NCBI RefSeq assembly: GCF_012927165.1
Contig: NZ_JABBGA010000013.1
Span: forward strand, 62,001-126,000
Direction: 5' to 3'
DNA from: Zoogloea dura
Lineage (GTDB): Bacteria; Pseudomonadota; Gammaproteobacteria; Burkholderiales; Rhodocyclaceae
Length of the DNA stretch: 64,000 nucleotides
The notes beneath the pieces are model-generated. The model worked only from the letters and a program-made list of their open reading frames with translations. It did not search any database and had not been told where the DNA came from. Within the stretch, counting starts at the first letter, position 1; the number at the start of each line of letters is the position of its first letter. Position numbers and translations under genes: made by a program. Below, one piece after another: positions 17,628-26,703 of the stretch.

Positions 17628-17873
17628 ATGGACATCATCTCCACCGTCGTCATCGGCCTGCTGGTCGGGCTGATCGCCCGCTTCGTCAAACCCGGCGACG
17701 ACAGCATGGGCTGGATCAAGACCATCTTGTTCGGCATCGGCGGTTCGCTGCTGGCCACTTATGGAGGCCAGGCCCTCGGCCTCTATCGTGCGGGCCAGGG
17801 CGCCGGCTTCATCGGCTCAGTGGTGGGGGCGGTGATCCTGCTCTTCGTCGCCGCCCGGCTGGGCAGCAAGTAA
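17628..17873 (+). CDS. GlsB/YeaQ/YmgE family stress-response membrane protein
   Basis: An 81-residue inner-membrane protein with three hydrophobic segments. The family pattern is clear: GLLVGLIARFVKPGDDSMGWIKTILFGIGGSLLATYGG, then a second glycine-rich helix, GFIGSVVGAVILLFVAARL. Family members (formerly 'transglycosylase-associated') are induced by envelope or osmotic stress, and no enzymatic function is proven. It is monocistronic and converges with the LysR gene 11 bp downstream. Confidence 0.92.
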   Translation: MDIISTVVIGLLVGLIARFVKPGDDSMGWIKTILFGIGGSLLATYGGQALGLYRAGQGAGFIGSVVGAVILLFVAARLGSK

Positions 17874-17884
17874 GCCCGACGGGT

Positions 17885-18817
17885 TCAGCCACCTTCGGTC
17901 AGGCCCGCCGCCGCCTCGCGGGTCTGCCGGGCAGCCTCCCGTACCCAGTCGGCAAAGCAGGCCACATCCTCCCGCGGCTGGGAGGTGGCGGAGACCAGCC
18001 AGTAGCCCCGCTCGCGGATGAAGCGGCGGGTCTCGCCCAACGGGCGCAGGCGACCGTCGGCGATCAGGTCCGACACCAGCTCGGCGCGGCCGATGGCCAC
18101 CCCCTGCCCCGCCACCGCCGCCTGGATCAGCTGGTCGTAGTGATTGAAATGCAGCACCGCCCGCGGCCGGCGCTCGGCCAGGCCATACCCGGCCAGCCAT
18201 GACTCCCAGCCCAGCCACGGAAAGCCCGGGTCGTCGTAGTTCATCAGGGTGACGGTGGGCAGGTTGTCCGCGCTCAGCGCGTCGATTCCCAGTGCCGGGC
18301 TGGCCACCGGAAACACCGTCTCGCCGAAGAGGCGCTCGCTGCCGGGCGGCACATCCGCCTCCGGGCTGAAGCGCAGGGCCAGGTCTATTCCCTCCCGGCG
18401 CAGCTCGACCACCCGGTTGAAGCTGGCCAGGCGCACATCGATGTCCGGATGCAGGGCCTGGAAGTCGCGCAGTCTGGGCAGCAGCCACAGGGCGGTGATG
18501 CCCAGACTGGCCGTCACCGTCACCGGCGGGCGCTGGCTGCTCGCCTTGAAGCCCGCCGCCAGCTCGCCGTAATCACGCAACCACGGCGAGGCCAGCCGAT
18601 ACAGGCGCTCACCTTCGGGCGTCAGGCTCAAGGTCCGCGTACCGCGCACGAACAGGCTGACCCCCAGCGCTTCCTCCAGCGACTGGATCTGCCGGCTGAT
18701 CGCCGACTGGGTCAGGCACAAGGCCTTCGCCGCCTGAGTGAAGCTGAGCAGCCGGGCGGTGGCGACGAAGCCCCGCAAAGGGTCCAGCGGGGGCAGCCTG
18801 AGGAGCGGATCATCCAT
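17885..18817 (-). CDS. LysR-family transcriptional regulator (GcvA-like)
   Basis: A 310-residue regulator. The N-terminal winged helix-turn-helix is in LSFTQAAKALCLTQSAISRQIQSLEEALGVSLFVRG, followed by a type-2 periplasmic-binding-fold effector domain. The PPLDPLRGFVATARLLSFTQAA beginning is characteristic of GcvA-like members. It is transcribed divergently from the DUF2917 gene, and a LysR-type box lies in the 126-bp gap, so it probably controls that gene and itself. The effector is unknown. Confidence 0.92.
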   Translation of the reverse strand: MDDPLLRLPPLDPLRGFVATARLLSFTQAAKALCLTQSAISRQIQSLEEALGVSLFVRGTRTLSLTPEGERLYRLASPWLRDYGELAAGFKASSQRPPVTVTASLGITALWLLPRLRDFQALHPDIDVRLASFNRVVELRREGIDLALRFSPEADVPPGSERLFGETVFPVASPALGIDALSADNLPTVTLMNYDDPGFPWLGWESWLAGYGLAERRPRAVLHFNHYDQLIQAAVAGQGVAIGRAELVSDLIADGRLRPLGETRRFIRERGYWLVSATSQPREDVACFADWVREAARQTREAAAGLTEGG

Positions 18818-18831
18818 GCGTTTTACTCATC

Positions 18832-18848
18832 ATAAAGATTCCAATTAT
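18832..18848. promoter_or_regulatory. LysR-type T-N11-A box between divergent genes
   Basis: ATAAAGATTCCAATTAT has inverted ATAA/TTAT ends and the T-N11-A spacing expected for LysR-type regulators. It sits 15 bp upstream of the lysR start and about 96 bp before the DUF2917 start, a typical place for a shared operator. Confidence 0.5.
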
Positions 18849-18943
18849 CCGTTTGTGACCGGCCTGACAAGGCTCAATACTGCACTCACGGCCACCGCGT
18901 AAATGCAATCCACGCATCGCGAAGCAGGCCCGGGAGAACATCG

Positions 18944-19303
18944 ATGAGCAGCCTGACCCCGACCCGTTGCGTGAGCCTCGAGGGCCATGCCTCCACCATC
19001 CTCGGCGAGGCCGCCGGCACCCTGATCACCTGCATCTCCGGCTGTGTCTGGGTGACCCGCTACGGCGACCCGCGGGATGTGATCCTCCACGCAGGAAGCA
19101 GCTTCGAGGTGGATGGCCCGGGCACCGTCGTGATGACCGCCCACCACGGCGCCCGCCTGCACATCCATCCCTGCGGGCAGCCCCGCCCCGGCACGTCGGG
19201 CGGCCTGGCCGGCTTCCTCCGCGGCCTGCTGCGCAAGCCCTTCCGGCCGCGCTGGCAGAGTGCGGCGCGACGCCTGGCGGGCGGTTCCATGCATGAGTGC
19301 TAG
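18944..19303 (+). CDS. DUF2917 domain protein
   Basis: A 119-residue protein with the DUF2917 pattern: ITCISGCVWVTRYGDPRDVILHAGSSFEVDGPGTVVMTA, which looks like a small cupin-like beta barrel. The C-terminal 40 residues are basic. The family has no proven function. It is the divergent partner of a GcvA-like LysR gene, an arrangement I recall as common in betaproteobacteria, so it is probably the main target of that regulator. The isomerase gene begins 29 bp downstream. Confidence 0.85.
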   Translation: MSSLTPTRCVSLEGHASTILGEAAGTLITCISGCVWVTRYGDPRDVILHAGSSFEVDGPGTVVMTAHHGARLHIHPCGQPRPGTSGGLAGFLRGLLRKPFRPRWQSAARRLAGGSMHEC

Positions 19304-19332
19304 ACTGGATCTGACCACCCCGGAGATGTCCC

Positions 19333-19941
19333 ATGCATGTACAGACCCTGGAGTTCTGGTTCGAGTTCGCCAGTTCGTACTCCTACCTCAGCGTGATGCG
19401 TATCGAAGCCCTGGCCCGCGAGGCCGGGGTGACGCTGCAGTGGCGCCCATTCCTGCTCGGGCCGGTGTTCCTGTCTCTGGGGTGGAACGATTCGCCCTTC
19501 AACATCTATCCGCCCAAGGGGCGCTACATGTGGCGGGATCTGGCGCGGCTGGCGGCGCGCTACGGCCTGCCGCTGCAGGTGCCGTCGCGCTTCCCGCGCA
19601 ACGGCCTGCTGGCCGCCCGGGTGGCTCTGACGGGGGTGGAGGAAGGCTGGATCGGTGAATTCTCGCGGGCCGTGATGACGGCCAACTTTGCCGAAGACCG
19701 GGAGATCTCCGACCCGGCGGTGATCCGCAGCATCCTGGAAGGCCTGCGGCTCGACGCCGATGCCATCCTCGAGCGCGCCCACAGCCCGGAAATCAAGGAG
19801 ACCCTGCGCCGGCAGACCGAGAGGGCCGGCGAGATCGGCCTGTTCGGCGCGCCCAGCTTCATCACCCCGGATGGCGAACTGTTCTGGGGCAACGACCGCC
19901 TCGAGGACGCCCTCGCCTGGGTCGTGGCGCGGCCGGCCTGA
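19333..19941 (+). CDS. 2-hydroxychromene-2-carboxylate isomerase-like (DsbA-fold, kappa GST-like)
   Basis: A 202-residue protein with the thioredoxin-like DsbA/kappa-GST fold. It begins LEFWFEFASSYSYLSVMRIEALA, where the catalytic CxxC of DsbA is replaced by SSYSYL as in the isomerase subfamily. RPFLLGPVF and FGAPSFITPDGELFWGNDRL are family blocks. The classical enzyme uses glutathione to isomerise an intermediate of naphthalene breakdown. No aromatic-degradation genes lie nearby, so the true substrate is probably different. Confidence 0.88.
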   Translation: MHVQTLEFWFEFASSYSYLSVMRIEALAREAGVTLQWRPFLLGPVFLSLGWNDSPFNIYPPKGRYMWRDLARLAARYGLPLQVPSRFPRNGLLAARVALTGVEEGWIGEFSRAVMTANFAEDREISDPAVIRSILEGLRLDADAILERAHSPEIKETLRRQTERAGEIGLFGAPSFITPDGELFWGNDRLEDALAWVVARPA

Positions 19942-19959
19942 GCGCCGGCCGGCGGAGAC

Positions 19960-20694
19960 TTACTTGCCGGGCAGCAGGCCCGCCTCGCCGGCGGGCTTGC
20001 CGGCAGCCTTGCCGCTGCTCTTGTCCTGCTCGGCCTGACGCGCCTTCTCGGCTTTCTCGGCCTTCTTCTCGGCGGCCTTGCGGGCCCGCTCCTCGTAATC
20101 GGCCTTGCCCTCACGGGTCTGTTCGGCGCGCACACCGGCCGCCCTCGCCTCGGCGGCACGACGGCTCGCGTCGGAAGCGTCCTTGCGCTTGCGCTCAGCC
20201 ACCTCCTGCGCCGCGCGGGCCTTGCCTTCCTGCTCGCGCTGCACGCGGCTGGTTTCCTTGTCGGACAGCTGGCGCAGACGGGATTCGTTGCCGGCCCGCG
20301 CCCGCGCCTCCTGCTCCGAGCGCTCCACGGCCTTCTGTGGGGCCAGCTCGACGGACTCGGCCTGGCGCTCGGCATAACGGCGGTTCTTCTCGGCCAGCTC
20401 GATGCGGCCGGCCTCGACATCCATCTCGCGGGCCTTGCGCACATCGGCCACCCGCCTGGCCCGCGCCTGATCGATGCAGCGGTTGACCAGGAAACGCTGA
20501 TAGCAGGCGATCTCCTCCTCGGAGAAGCGGGCCTCGGCGGCCTTGCGCAGGGTGGACGCCTCATCCTTCAGCCCCTTGGCGCGGGCCATTTCGGCGGCCG
20601 GATCAAGCACCGGGGCCTCCTCGGCAACAACCGGCAGGGCGGCAAGACACAGGGAAGACAGGCAGGCGGCGAGGGTCAGTTGGCGCAGACGCAT
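19960..20694 (-). CDS. Exported charged coiled-coil protein, function unknown
   Basis: A 244-residue protein with a cleavable signal peptide (MRLRQLTLAACLSSLCLAALPVVAEE) and a body almost wholly of Ala/Glu/Lys/Arg-rich helix, so a long periplasmic coiled coil. Two cysteines at EEIACYQRFLVNRCIDQAR could form a disulfide. The tail is KAEKAEKARQAEQDKSSGKAAGKPAGEAG. No enzyme motif is visible. Similar short coiled-coil exports occur widely in betaproteobacteria without a known role. It is divergent from yheS (75-bp gap) and converges with the isomerase gene. Confidence 0.75.
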   Translation of the reverse strand: MRLRQLTLAACLSSLCLAALPVVAEEAPVLDPAAEMARAKGLKDEASTLRKAAEARFSEEEIACYQRFLVNRCIDQARARRVADVRKAREMDVEAGRIELAEKNRRYAERQAESVELAPQKAVERSEQEARARAGNESRLRQLSDKETSRVQREQEGKARAAQEVAERKRKDASDASRRAAEARAAGVRAEQTREGKADYEERARKAAEKKAEKAEKARQAEQDKSSGKAAGKPAGEAGLLPGK

Positions 20695-20769
20695 GGACGG
20701 CAGGGCGATGGACTTCGGGACCGCTTACAATACCGGATTTCCAGCCCGCTTACCCGCGCTTCCTCTGCC

Positions 20770-22680
<1,911 letters not shown>

Positions 22681-22691
22681 GGCTGCGGGGA

Positions 22692-23359
22692 GTGTTGGTT
22701 ATTCTGCGTCAGCGCCTTTACTGGACGGTTTTCCTGTTTTCCGCGTTGAGTTGGCCGGGATTTCGCCCCGGCGGGCGACCCCTTTCTTTGCGTCGCCAAA
22801 GAAAGGGGGAAAGAAAGGCGACCCGGCTTCCCCGGTCGTTCGCGTTGCGAACGACTCCCCTGCGCTGCTCGCATCGGGCGGCCGGCGCGGAACTCGTCGG
22901 CTGCGCCTCCTCAGACAGCCACGCCGGAAAGCCCCGCCCGATGCTGTGCTGCTCGGCGGGTCAGAACGGGCTTTTCGCAAACACCGCGCGTTTGCTGAAG
23001 CCGAGGCTGGCTTCCAACGAGAAAAGCAAAACCCAGCGTCTCGCACCCACCGGCTTTTCCGTAAAGGCTCGGTGCTTGGCCAAAGCCCGTTCCGACCCGC
23101 CGAGCAGCGGAACGGCAGGCGGGGTAGTCCGGCGCGGCTGTCTGAGCCCGAAGGGCGAGTTCCGCGCCGGCCGCCTGCCGTGAGCAGCGCAGGGGAGTCA
23201 TTCGCGTAGCGAATGACCGGCGAGGCGGGTCGCCTTCTTTGCCTTCTTTCTTGGCGAAGCAAGAAAGAAGGTCGCCCGCCGGGGCGAAATCCCGGCCAAT
23301 CCAACGCAAAACAACGGAAAGCCGCCCAGACAAAGGCACAGAACCAGAATAACCAACAC
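22692..23359. repeat. Large palindromic non-coding element, copy A
   Basis: A 668-bp gene-free block. The outer ends are exact 15-bp inverted repeats (GTGTTGGTTATTCTG at 22692-22706, its complement at 23345-23359). The inner core (22743-23307) has 29-bp perfect terminal inverted repeats (22751-22779 and 23275-23303), and roughly 235 bp of each half is an imperfect inverted copy of the other. Short hairpins are nested in each arm: 22779-22808 (12-bp stem), 22835-22855, 23198-23218 and 23242-23271 (12-bp stem). Several long open frames cross it in different frames on both strands, as expected from GC-rich palindromic DNA; none has a recognisable protein. A second copy lies at 25552-26127 in the same orientation. 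No transposase is present. Confidence 0.85.
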
Positions 23360-23515
23360 GCCCTGGACAACACGAGCCTCGGCAGGACCCCAGCGTTTTA
23401 CACCCCCCTCTCCAGCCGCCCGCAAGTGCGGAATCGAAGTTCATGGACGGATGAATCCGCCCCTGCAGGTCCGTGCCTTCCTGAACGCAATTCCCTCAAG
23501 CCGTCACGGTCTCTT

Positions 23516-23524
23516 TGCTAGAAT
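23516..23524 (+). promoter_or_regulatory. Extended -10 promoter of thrH-purU
   Basis: TGCTAGAAT is a good extended -10 element (TGn plus TAGAAT), 46 bp upstream of the thrH start. The -35 region is poor, as is usual for extended -10 promoters. It lies outside the palindromic element. Confidence 0.4.
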
Positions 23525-23569
23525 CGCGGATTCCCCCAAATCAACCGTCGTAACCTGGAGCTTCCCGCC

Positions 23570-24178
23570 GTGCAACTCGTCTGTCTCGACCTCGAAGGTG
23601 TTCTCGTCCCCGAAATCTGGATCGAATTCGCGGAGCGCACCGGCATCCCCGAACTCCGCCGCACCACCCGCGAGGAGCCGAACTACGACACGCTCATGAA
23701 GTACCGCCTGGACCTGCTCAAGCAGCACAAGCTGGGCTTGCCCGACATCCAGAAGGTGATCTCCGAGATGGGCCCCGAGCCCGGCGCCAAGGACTTCCTC
23801 GACGCCCTGCGCCAGGACTTCCAGGTCATCATCCTGTCCGACACCTTCTACGAATTCGCCATGCCGCTGATGCAGCAGCTGGGCATGCCCACCCTCTTCT
23901 GTCACAAGCTCGAGGCCAATGCCGAAGGCTTCCTGGTGAACTACCACCTGCGCATGGCCAACCAGAAGAAGGAAGCCGTCCAGCGCTTCAAGGAAATCAA
24001 CTTCAAGGTCATCGCCGCCGGCGACTCCTACAACGACACCGCGATGCTCCAGGAAGCCCACGCCGGCATCCTGTTCCGCGCCCCGGACAACGTCATCGCC
24101 GAGTTCCCGCAGTTCCCCGTCGAGCGCGAGTACAGCGGCCTGATGGCCCAGATCCGCGCCGCCTCCGCCCGCATCTGA
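23570..24178 (+). CDS. thrH: Phosphoserine phosphatase / homoserine phosphotransferase ThrH
   Basis: A 202-residue HAD-superfamily enzyme closely matching Pseudomonas ThrH over its full length. The nucleophile motif is CLDLEGVLVPEIW (D7 and E9); later HAD motifs are ILSDTFYEF and VIAAGDSYNDT. ThrH dephosphorylates phosphoserine in serine synthesis and can transfer the phosphate to homoserine. Translation starts at GTG with CTGGAG about 9 nt upstream. It lies 46 bp before purU and is probably co-transcribed; both feed serine/one-carbon metabolism. The pair sits between two copies of the palindromic element. Confidence 0.95.
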   Translation: MQLVCLDLEGVLVPEIWIEFAERTGIPELRRTTREEPNYDTLMKYRLDLLKQHKLGLPDIQKVISEMGPEPGAKDFLDALRQDFQVIILSDTFYEFAMPLMQQLGMPTLFCHKLEANAEGFLVNYHLRMANQKKEAVQRFKEINFKVIAAGDSYNDTAMLQEAHAGILFRAPDNVIAEFPQFPVEREYSGLMAQIRAASARI

Positions 24179-24224
24179 CCCTTCCCGCGCCGGCCGCCCG
24201 CGCGGCCGGCAGCCCCCCGCCGCC

Positions 24225-25100
24225 ATGCACCGCGAACGCTTCTACACCCTCTCCGCCTCCTGCCCCGACCGCACCGGCATCGTCGCCAAGGTCTCCGGCT
24301 TCATCGCCGAGCACAAAGGCTGGATCCTCGAAACCGCCCTGCACGCCGAACCGGCCGTGGATGCCGACAGCCGCGGGCGCTATTTCATGCGCATCGAGAT
24401 CCGGGCGGACTCGCTGCCCTTCATGCTCACCGAGTTCCGCGAGCGCTTCCGGCCCATCGCCGAAGAACTCAACATGGACTGGAAGATCACCGACTCGGCG
24501 GTCAAGAAGCGCGTGGTCATCCTGGTCTCCAAGCAGGAGCACTGCCTCTACGACCTGCTCGCCCGCTGGCAGTCGAAGGAGCTCGACATCGAGATCCCCT
24601 GCGTGATCTCCAACCACGAGACCTTCCGCGGCTTCGTCGAGTGGCACGGCATCCCCTTCCACCACGTCCCGGTGACCGCCGACAACAAGCCCCAGGCCTA
24701 CGCCGAGGTGCAGCGTCTGTTCGAGGAGTCCCACGGCGACACCATGGTGCTGGCCCGCTACATGCAGATCCTGTCGCCGGACTTGTGCGCCGCCCACCCG
24801 GGCAAGATCATCAACATCCACCACAGCTTCCTGCCCAGCTTCGTCGGCGCCCGGCCCTACCACCAGGCCTACGAGCGCGGCGTCAAGCTGATCGGCGCCA
24901 CCTGCCACTACGTCACCGAAGAGCTGGACCAGGGCCCCATCGTCGAACAGGACGTGATCCGCATCGACCACTCCGACTCGGTCGAGGACATGGTCCGCTA
25001 CGGCAAGGACATCGAGAAGGCGGTGCTCGCCCGCGGCCTGCGCTACCACCTGGAAGACCGGGTGCTGGTGCATGGCAACAAGACGGTGGTGTTCCGCTGA
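24225..25100 (+). CDS. purU: Formyltetrahydrofolate deformylase PurU
   Basis: A 291-residue cytosolic enzyme that hydrolyses 10-formyl-THF to formate and THF, balancing the one-carbon pool. The N-terminal ACT domain (FYTLSASCPDRTGIVAKVSGF) is the regulatory part sensing methionine/glycine in known enzymes. The C-terminal formyltransferase-fold domain has the catalytic INIHHSFLPSFVGARPYHQA block (Asn, His) and the later GATCHYVTEELDQGPIVEQD block with the catalytic Asp. Length is normal. It follows thrH and ends before a strong terminator. No riboswitch-like leader was seen. Confidence 0.96.
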   Translation: MHRERFYTLSASCPDRTGIVAKVSGFIAEHKGWILETALHAEPAVDADSRGRYFMRIEIRADSLPFMLTEFRERFRPIAEELNMDWKITDSAVKKRVVILVSKQEHCLYDLLARWQSKELDIEIPCVISNHETFRGFVEWHGIPFHHVPVTADNKPQAYAEVQRLFEESHGDTMVLARYMQILSPDLCAAHPGKIINIHHSFLPSFVGARPYHQAYERGVKLIGATCHYVTEELDQGPIVEQDVIRIDHSDSVEDMVRYGKDIEKAVLARGLRYHLEDRVLVHGNKTVVFR

Positions 25101-25123
25101 GGGCAGGCCCTCCCCGCACTATC

Positions 25124-25148
25124 AGCCGGCCCGCGAGGCCGGCTTTTT
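25124..25148 (+). terminator. Rho-independent terminator of thrH-purU
   Basis: AGCCGGCC (25124-25131) pairs with GGCCGGCT (25137-25144) around a CGCGA loop, followed directly by a T run. It ends the thrH-purU operon 23 bp after the purU stop. The 21-bp tandem array begins 9 bp further on. Confidence 0.9.
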
Positions 25149-25156
25149 ATTGCGCG

Positions 25157-25513
25157 GATGGCGTGGGAGGGGCTGCCGATGGCGTGGGATGGCGCGCCGA
25201 TGCCACGGGATGGCGTGCCGATGCCACGGGATGGCGCGCTGATGCCACGGGAAGGCGTGCCGATGCCATGGGAGCGCGTGCTGATGCCATGGGAGCGCGT
25301 GCTGATGCCATGGGAGGGCGTGCCGATGCCATGGGAGCGCGTGCTGATGCCATGGGAGGGCGTGCCGATGCCATGGGAGCGCGTGCTGATGCCATGGGAG
25401 CGCGTGCTGATGCCATGGGAGCGTGTGCCGATGCAATGGGAGGGCGTGCTGATGCCACGGGAGGGCGTGCTGATGCCATGGGAGCGCGTGCCGATGGCGT
25501 GGGAGAGGCTGTC
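25157..25513. repeat. Tandem array of seventeen 21-bp units (minisatellite)
   Basis: Seventeen head-to-tail units of exactly 21 bp follow the consensus GATGCCATGGGAGCGCGTGC plus T. Middle units (6-13) are nearly identical, while the first two and the last are the most divergent, as expected for expansion from the centre. Because 21 is a multiple of 3, several frames stay open on both strands and read as heptapeptides such as MPWERVL. Substitutions change those residues freely, so there is no sign of coding selection. The array begins right after the purU terminator and ends 38 bp before palindromic element copy B. Confidence 0.9.
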
Positions 25514-25551
25514 GGTGCTCTTGTGGTCAGGCTTCTTTGCTGGGCGGCGTT

Positions 25552-26127
25552 CCGTTGTTTTACGTTGAATTGGCCGGGATTTCGCCCCGGCGGGCGACCC
25601 CTTTCTTTGCGTCGCCAAAGAAAGGGGCAAAGAAAGGCGACCCGGCTTCCCCGGTCGTCCGCGTTGCGGACGACTCCCCTGCGCTGCTCGCATCGGGCGG
25701 CCGGCGCGGAACTCGTCGGCTGCGCCTCCTCAGACAGCCGCGCCGGAAGGCCCCGCCCGATACTCCGCTGCTCGGCGGGTCAGAACGGGCTTTTCGCAAA
25801 CACCGCGCGTTTGCTGAAGCCGAGGCTGGCTTCCAACGAGAAAAGCAAAACCCAGCGCCTCGCATCCGCCGGATTTTCCGTAGAGGCTCGGTGCTTGGAA
25901 AAAGGCCCGTTCCGACCCGCCGAGCAGCGGAACGGCAGGCGGGGTAGTCCGGCGCGGCTGTCTGAGCCCGCAGGGCGAGTTCCGCGCCGGCCGCCTGCCG
26001 TGAGCAGCGCAGGGGAGTCATTCGCGCAGCGAATGACCGGGGAGGCGGGTCGCCTTTCTTGCTTACTTCTTTGGCGAAGCAAAGAAGTGAGTCGCCCGCC
26101 GGGGCGAAATCCCGGCCAATCCAACGC
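25552..26127. repeat. Large palindromic non-coding element, copy B
   Basis: A near-identical, same-orientation copy of the core of element A (566-bp core 25562-26127, versus 565 bp). The left side keeps part of the outer inverted repeat (CCGTTGTTTT at 25552-25561), but the far outer 15-bp ends seen in copy A are not recognisable. Hairpins are conserved at 25654-25674 and 26062-26091 with paired changes relative to copy A. No transposase or plausible protein gene is present. The 150 bp that follow, up to the hypothetical gene at 26282, are AT-richer and show nothing I can name. Confidence 0.85.
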
Positions 26128-26281
26128 GAAAAAAAGGAGAACCCTCAGGACGGGCACCCATTCCCATGACACAGGCAACCCGCCCCACACCATGACATAC
26201 AATTTATCAAGCAAGCACCAACGCAACCACACAAGAATCAAATAGCATAAGCCCTCCCACCACCACTCCCGGAAAACCACC

Positions 26282-26650
26282 ATGTCCAGCCCCGCACGCA
26301 AGCGCCTCTCCGCCGACATCCTGCAGGCCGACGAAGAAGCCCTGGTCGGCCTGCGCAACATCCCGGTCTACCAGCCCGCCAACCCGGCCTTCGCCCTCGA
26401 GGTCATCAGCGCCGTCCATACCCGCTACCGCGCCGCCCAGGACGCCGAGATCGTGGCCCAGAACACCCTGGCTGCCGCCCGCGACGCGGCGGTGGCCACC
26501 CAGTGGGAATTCCACGAGGCCATCCTCGGTGCCAAGAACCAGATCAAGGCGCTCTACGGTGAAGACTCCGACGAGCTGGCCGCCCTTGGCCTGAAGAAGA
26601 AATCCGATCGCAAGGCGCCCCATCGCGGCAGCAAGCCCGACGCCGCCTGA
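26282..26650 (+). CDS. Hypothetical protein
   Basis: A 122-residue soluble protein that I do not recognise. It is mostly helical, with an Ala-rich middle (AEIVAQNTLAAARDAAVATQWEFHEAILGAKNQIKALYG) and a basic tail ending KKKSDRKAPHRGSKPDAA. There is no signal peptide and no membrane helix. Codon use (GC-rich third positions) matches the surrounding real genes, which supports it as genuine. It lies alone between element copy B and the convergent amtB operon, with a perfect hairpin at its 3' end. Confidence 0.65.
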   Translation: MSSPARKRLSADILQADEEALVGLRNIPVYQPANPAFALEVISAVHTRYRAAQDAEIVAQNTLAAARDAAVATQWEFHEAILGAKNQIKALYGEDSDELAALGLKKKSDRKAPHRGSKPDAA

Positions 26651-26655
26651 AACGA

Positions 26656-26679
26656 CAACGGGCGCCGAAGCGCCCGTTG
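26656..26679. terminator. Bidirectional hairpin between convergent genes
   Basis: CAACGGGCGC and GCGCCCGTTG form a perfect 10-bp stem. The loop reads CGAA on the plus strand and the extra-stable TTCG on the minus strand. It separates the hypothetical gene from the 3' end of amtB. There is no long T run. Confidence 0.65.
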
Positions 26680-26703
26680 CCATACTGCGAAGGACTACCG
26701 ATC

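Noticed and set aside
22692-23373. Several 100-220 codon frames inside the palindromic element
   Set aside because: They occur in different frames on both strands, recur in the inverted halves, and show no domain or SD; they are by-products of a GC-rich inverted repeat.
23360-23569. Riboswitch or T-box leader before thrH-purU
   Set aside because: No conserved riboswitch core or antiterminator pair was found; only a plain promoter-like element is visible.
25157-25513. CRISPR array
   Set aside because: The units are contiguous 21-bp tandem repeats without spacers, and no cas genes are present.
25158-25568. A heptapeptide-repeat protein (MPWERVL-type)
   Set aside because: No SD or promoter, several other frames are equally open, and substitutions between units freely change amino acids.
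24641-26245. A 534-codon frame running from purU through the array and element B
   Set aside because: It is out of frame with purU and composed of shadow, tandem-repeat and palindrome translation.
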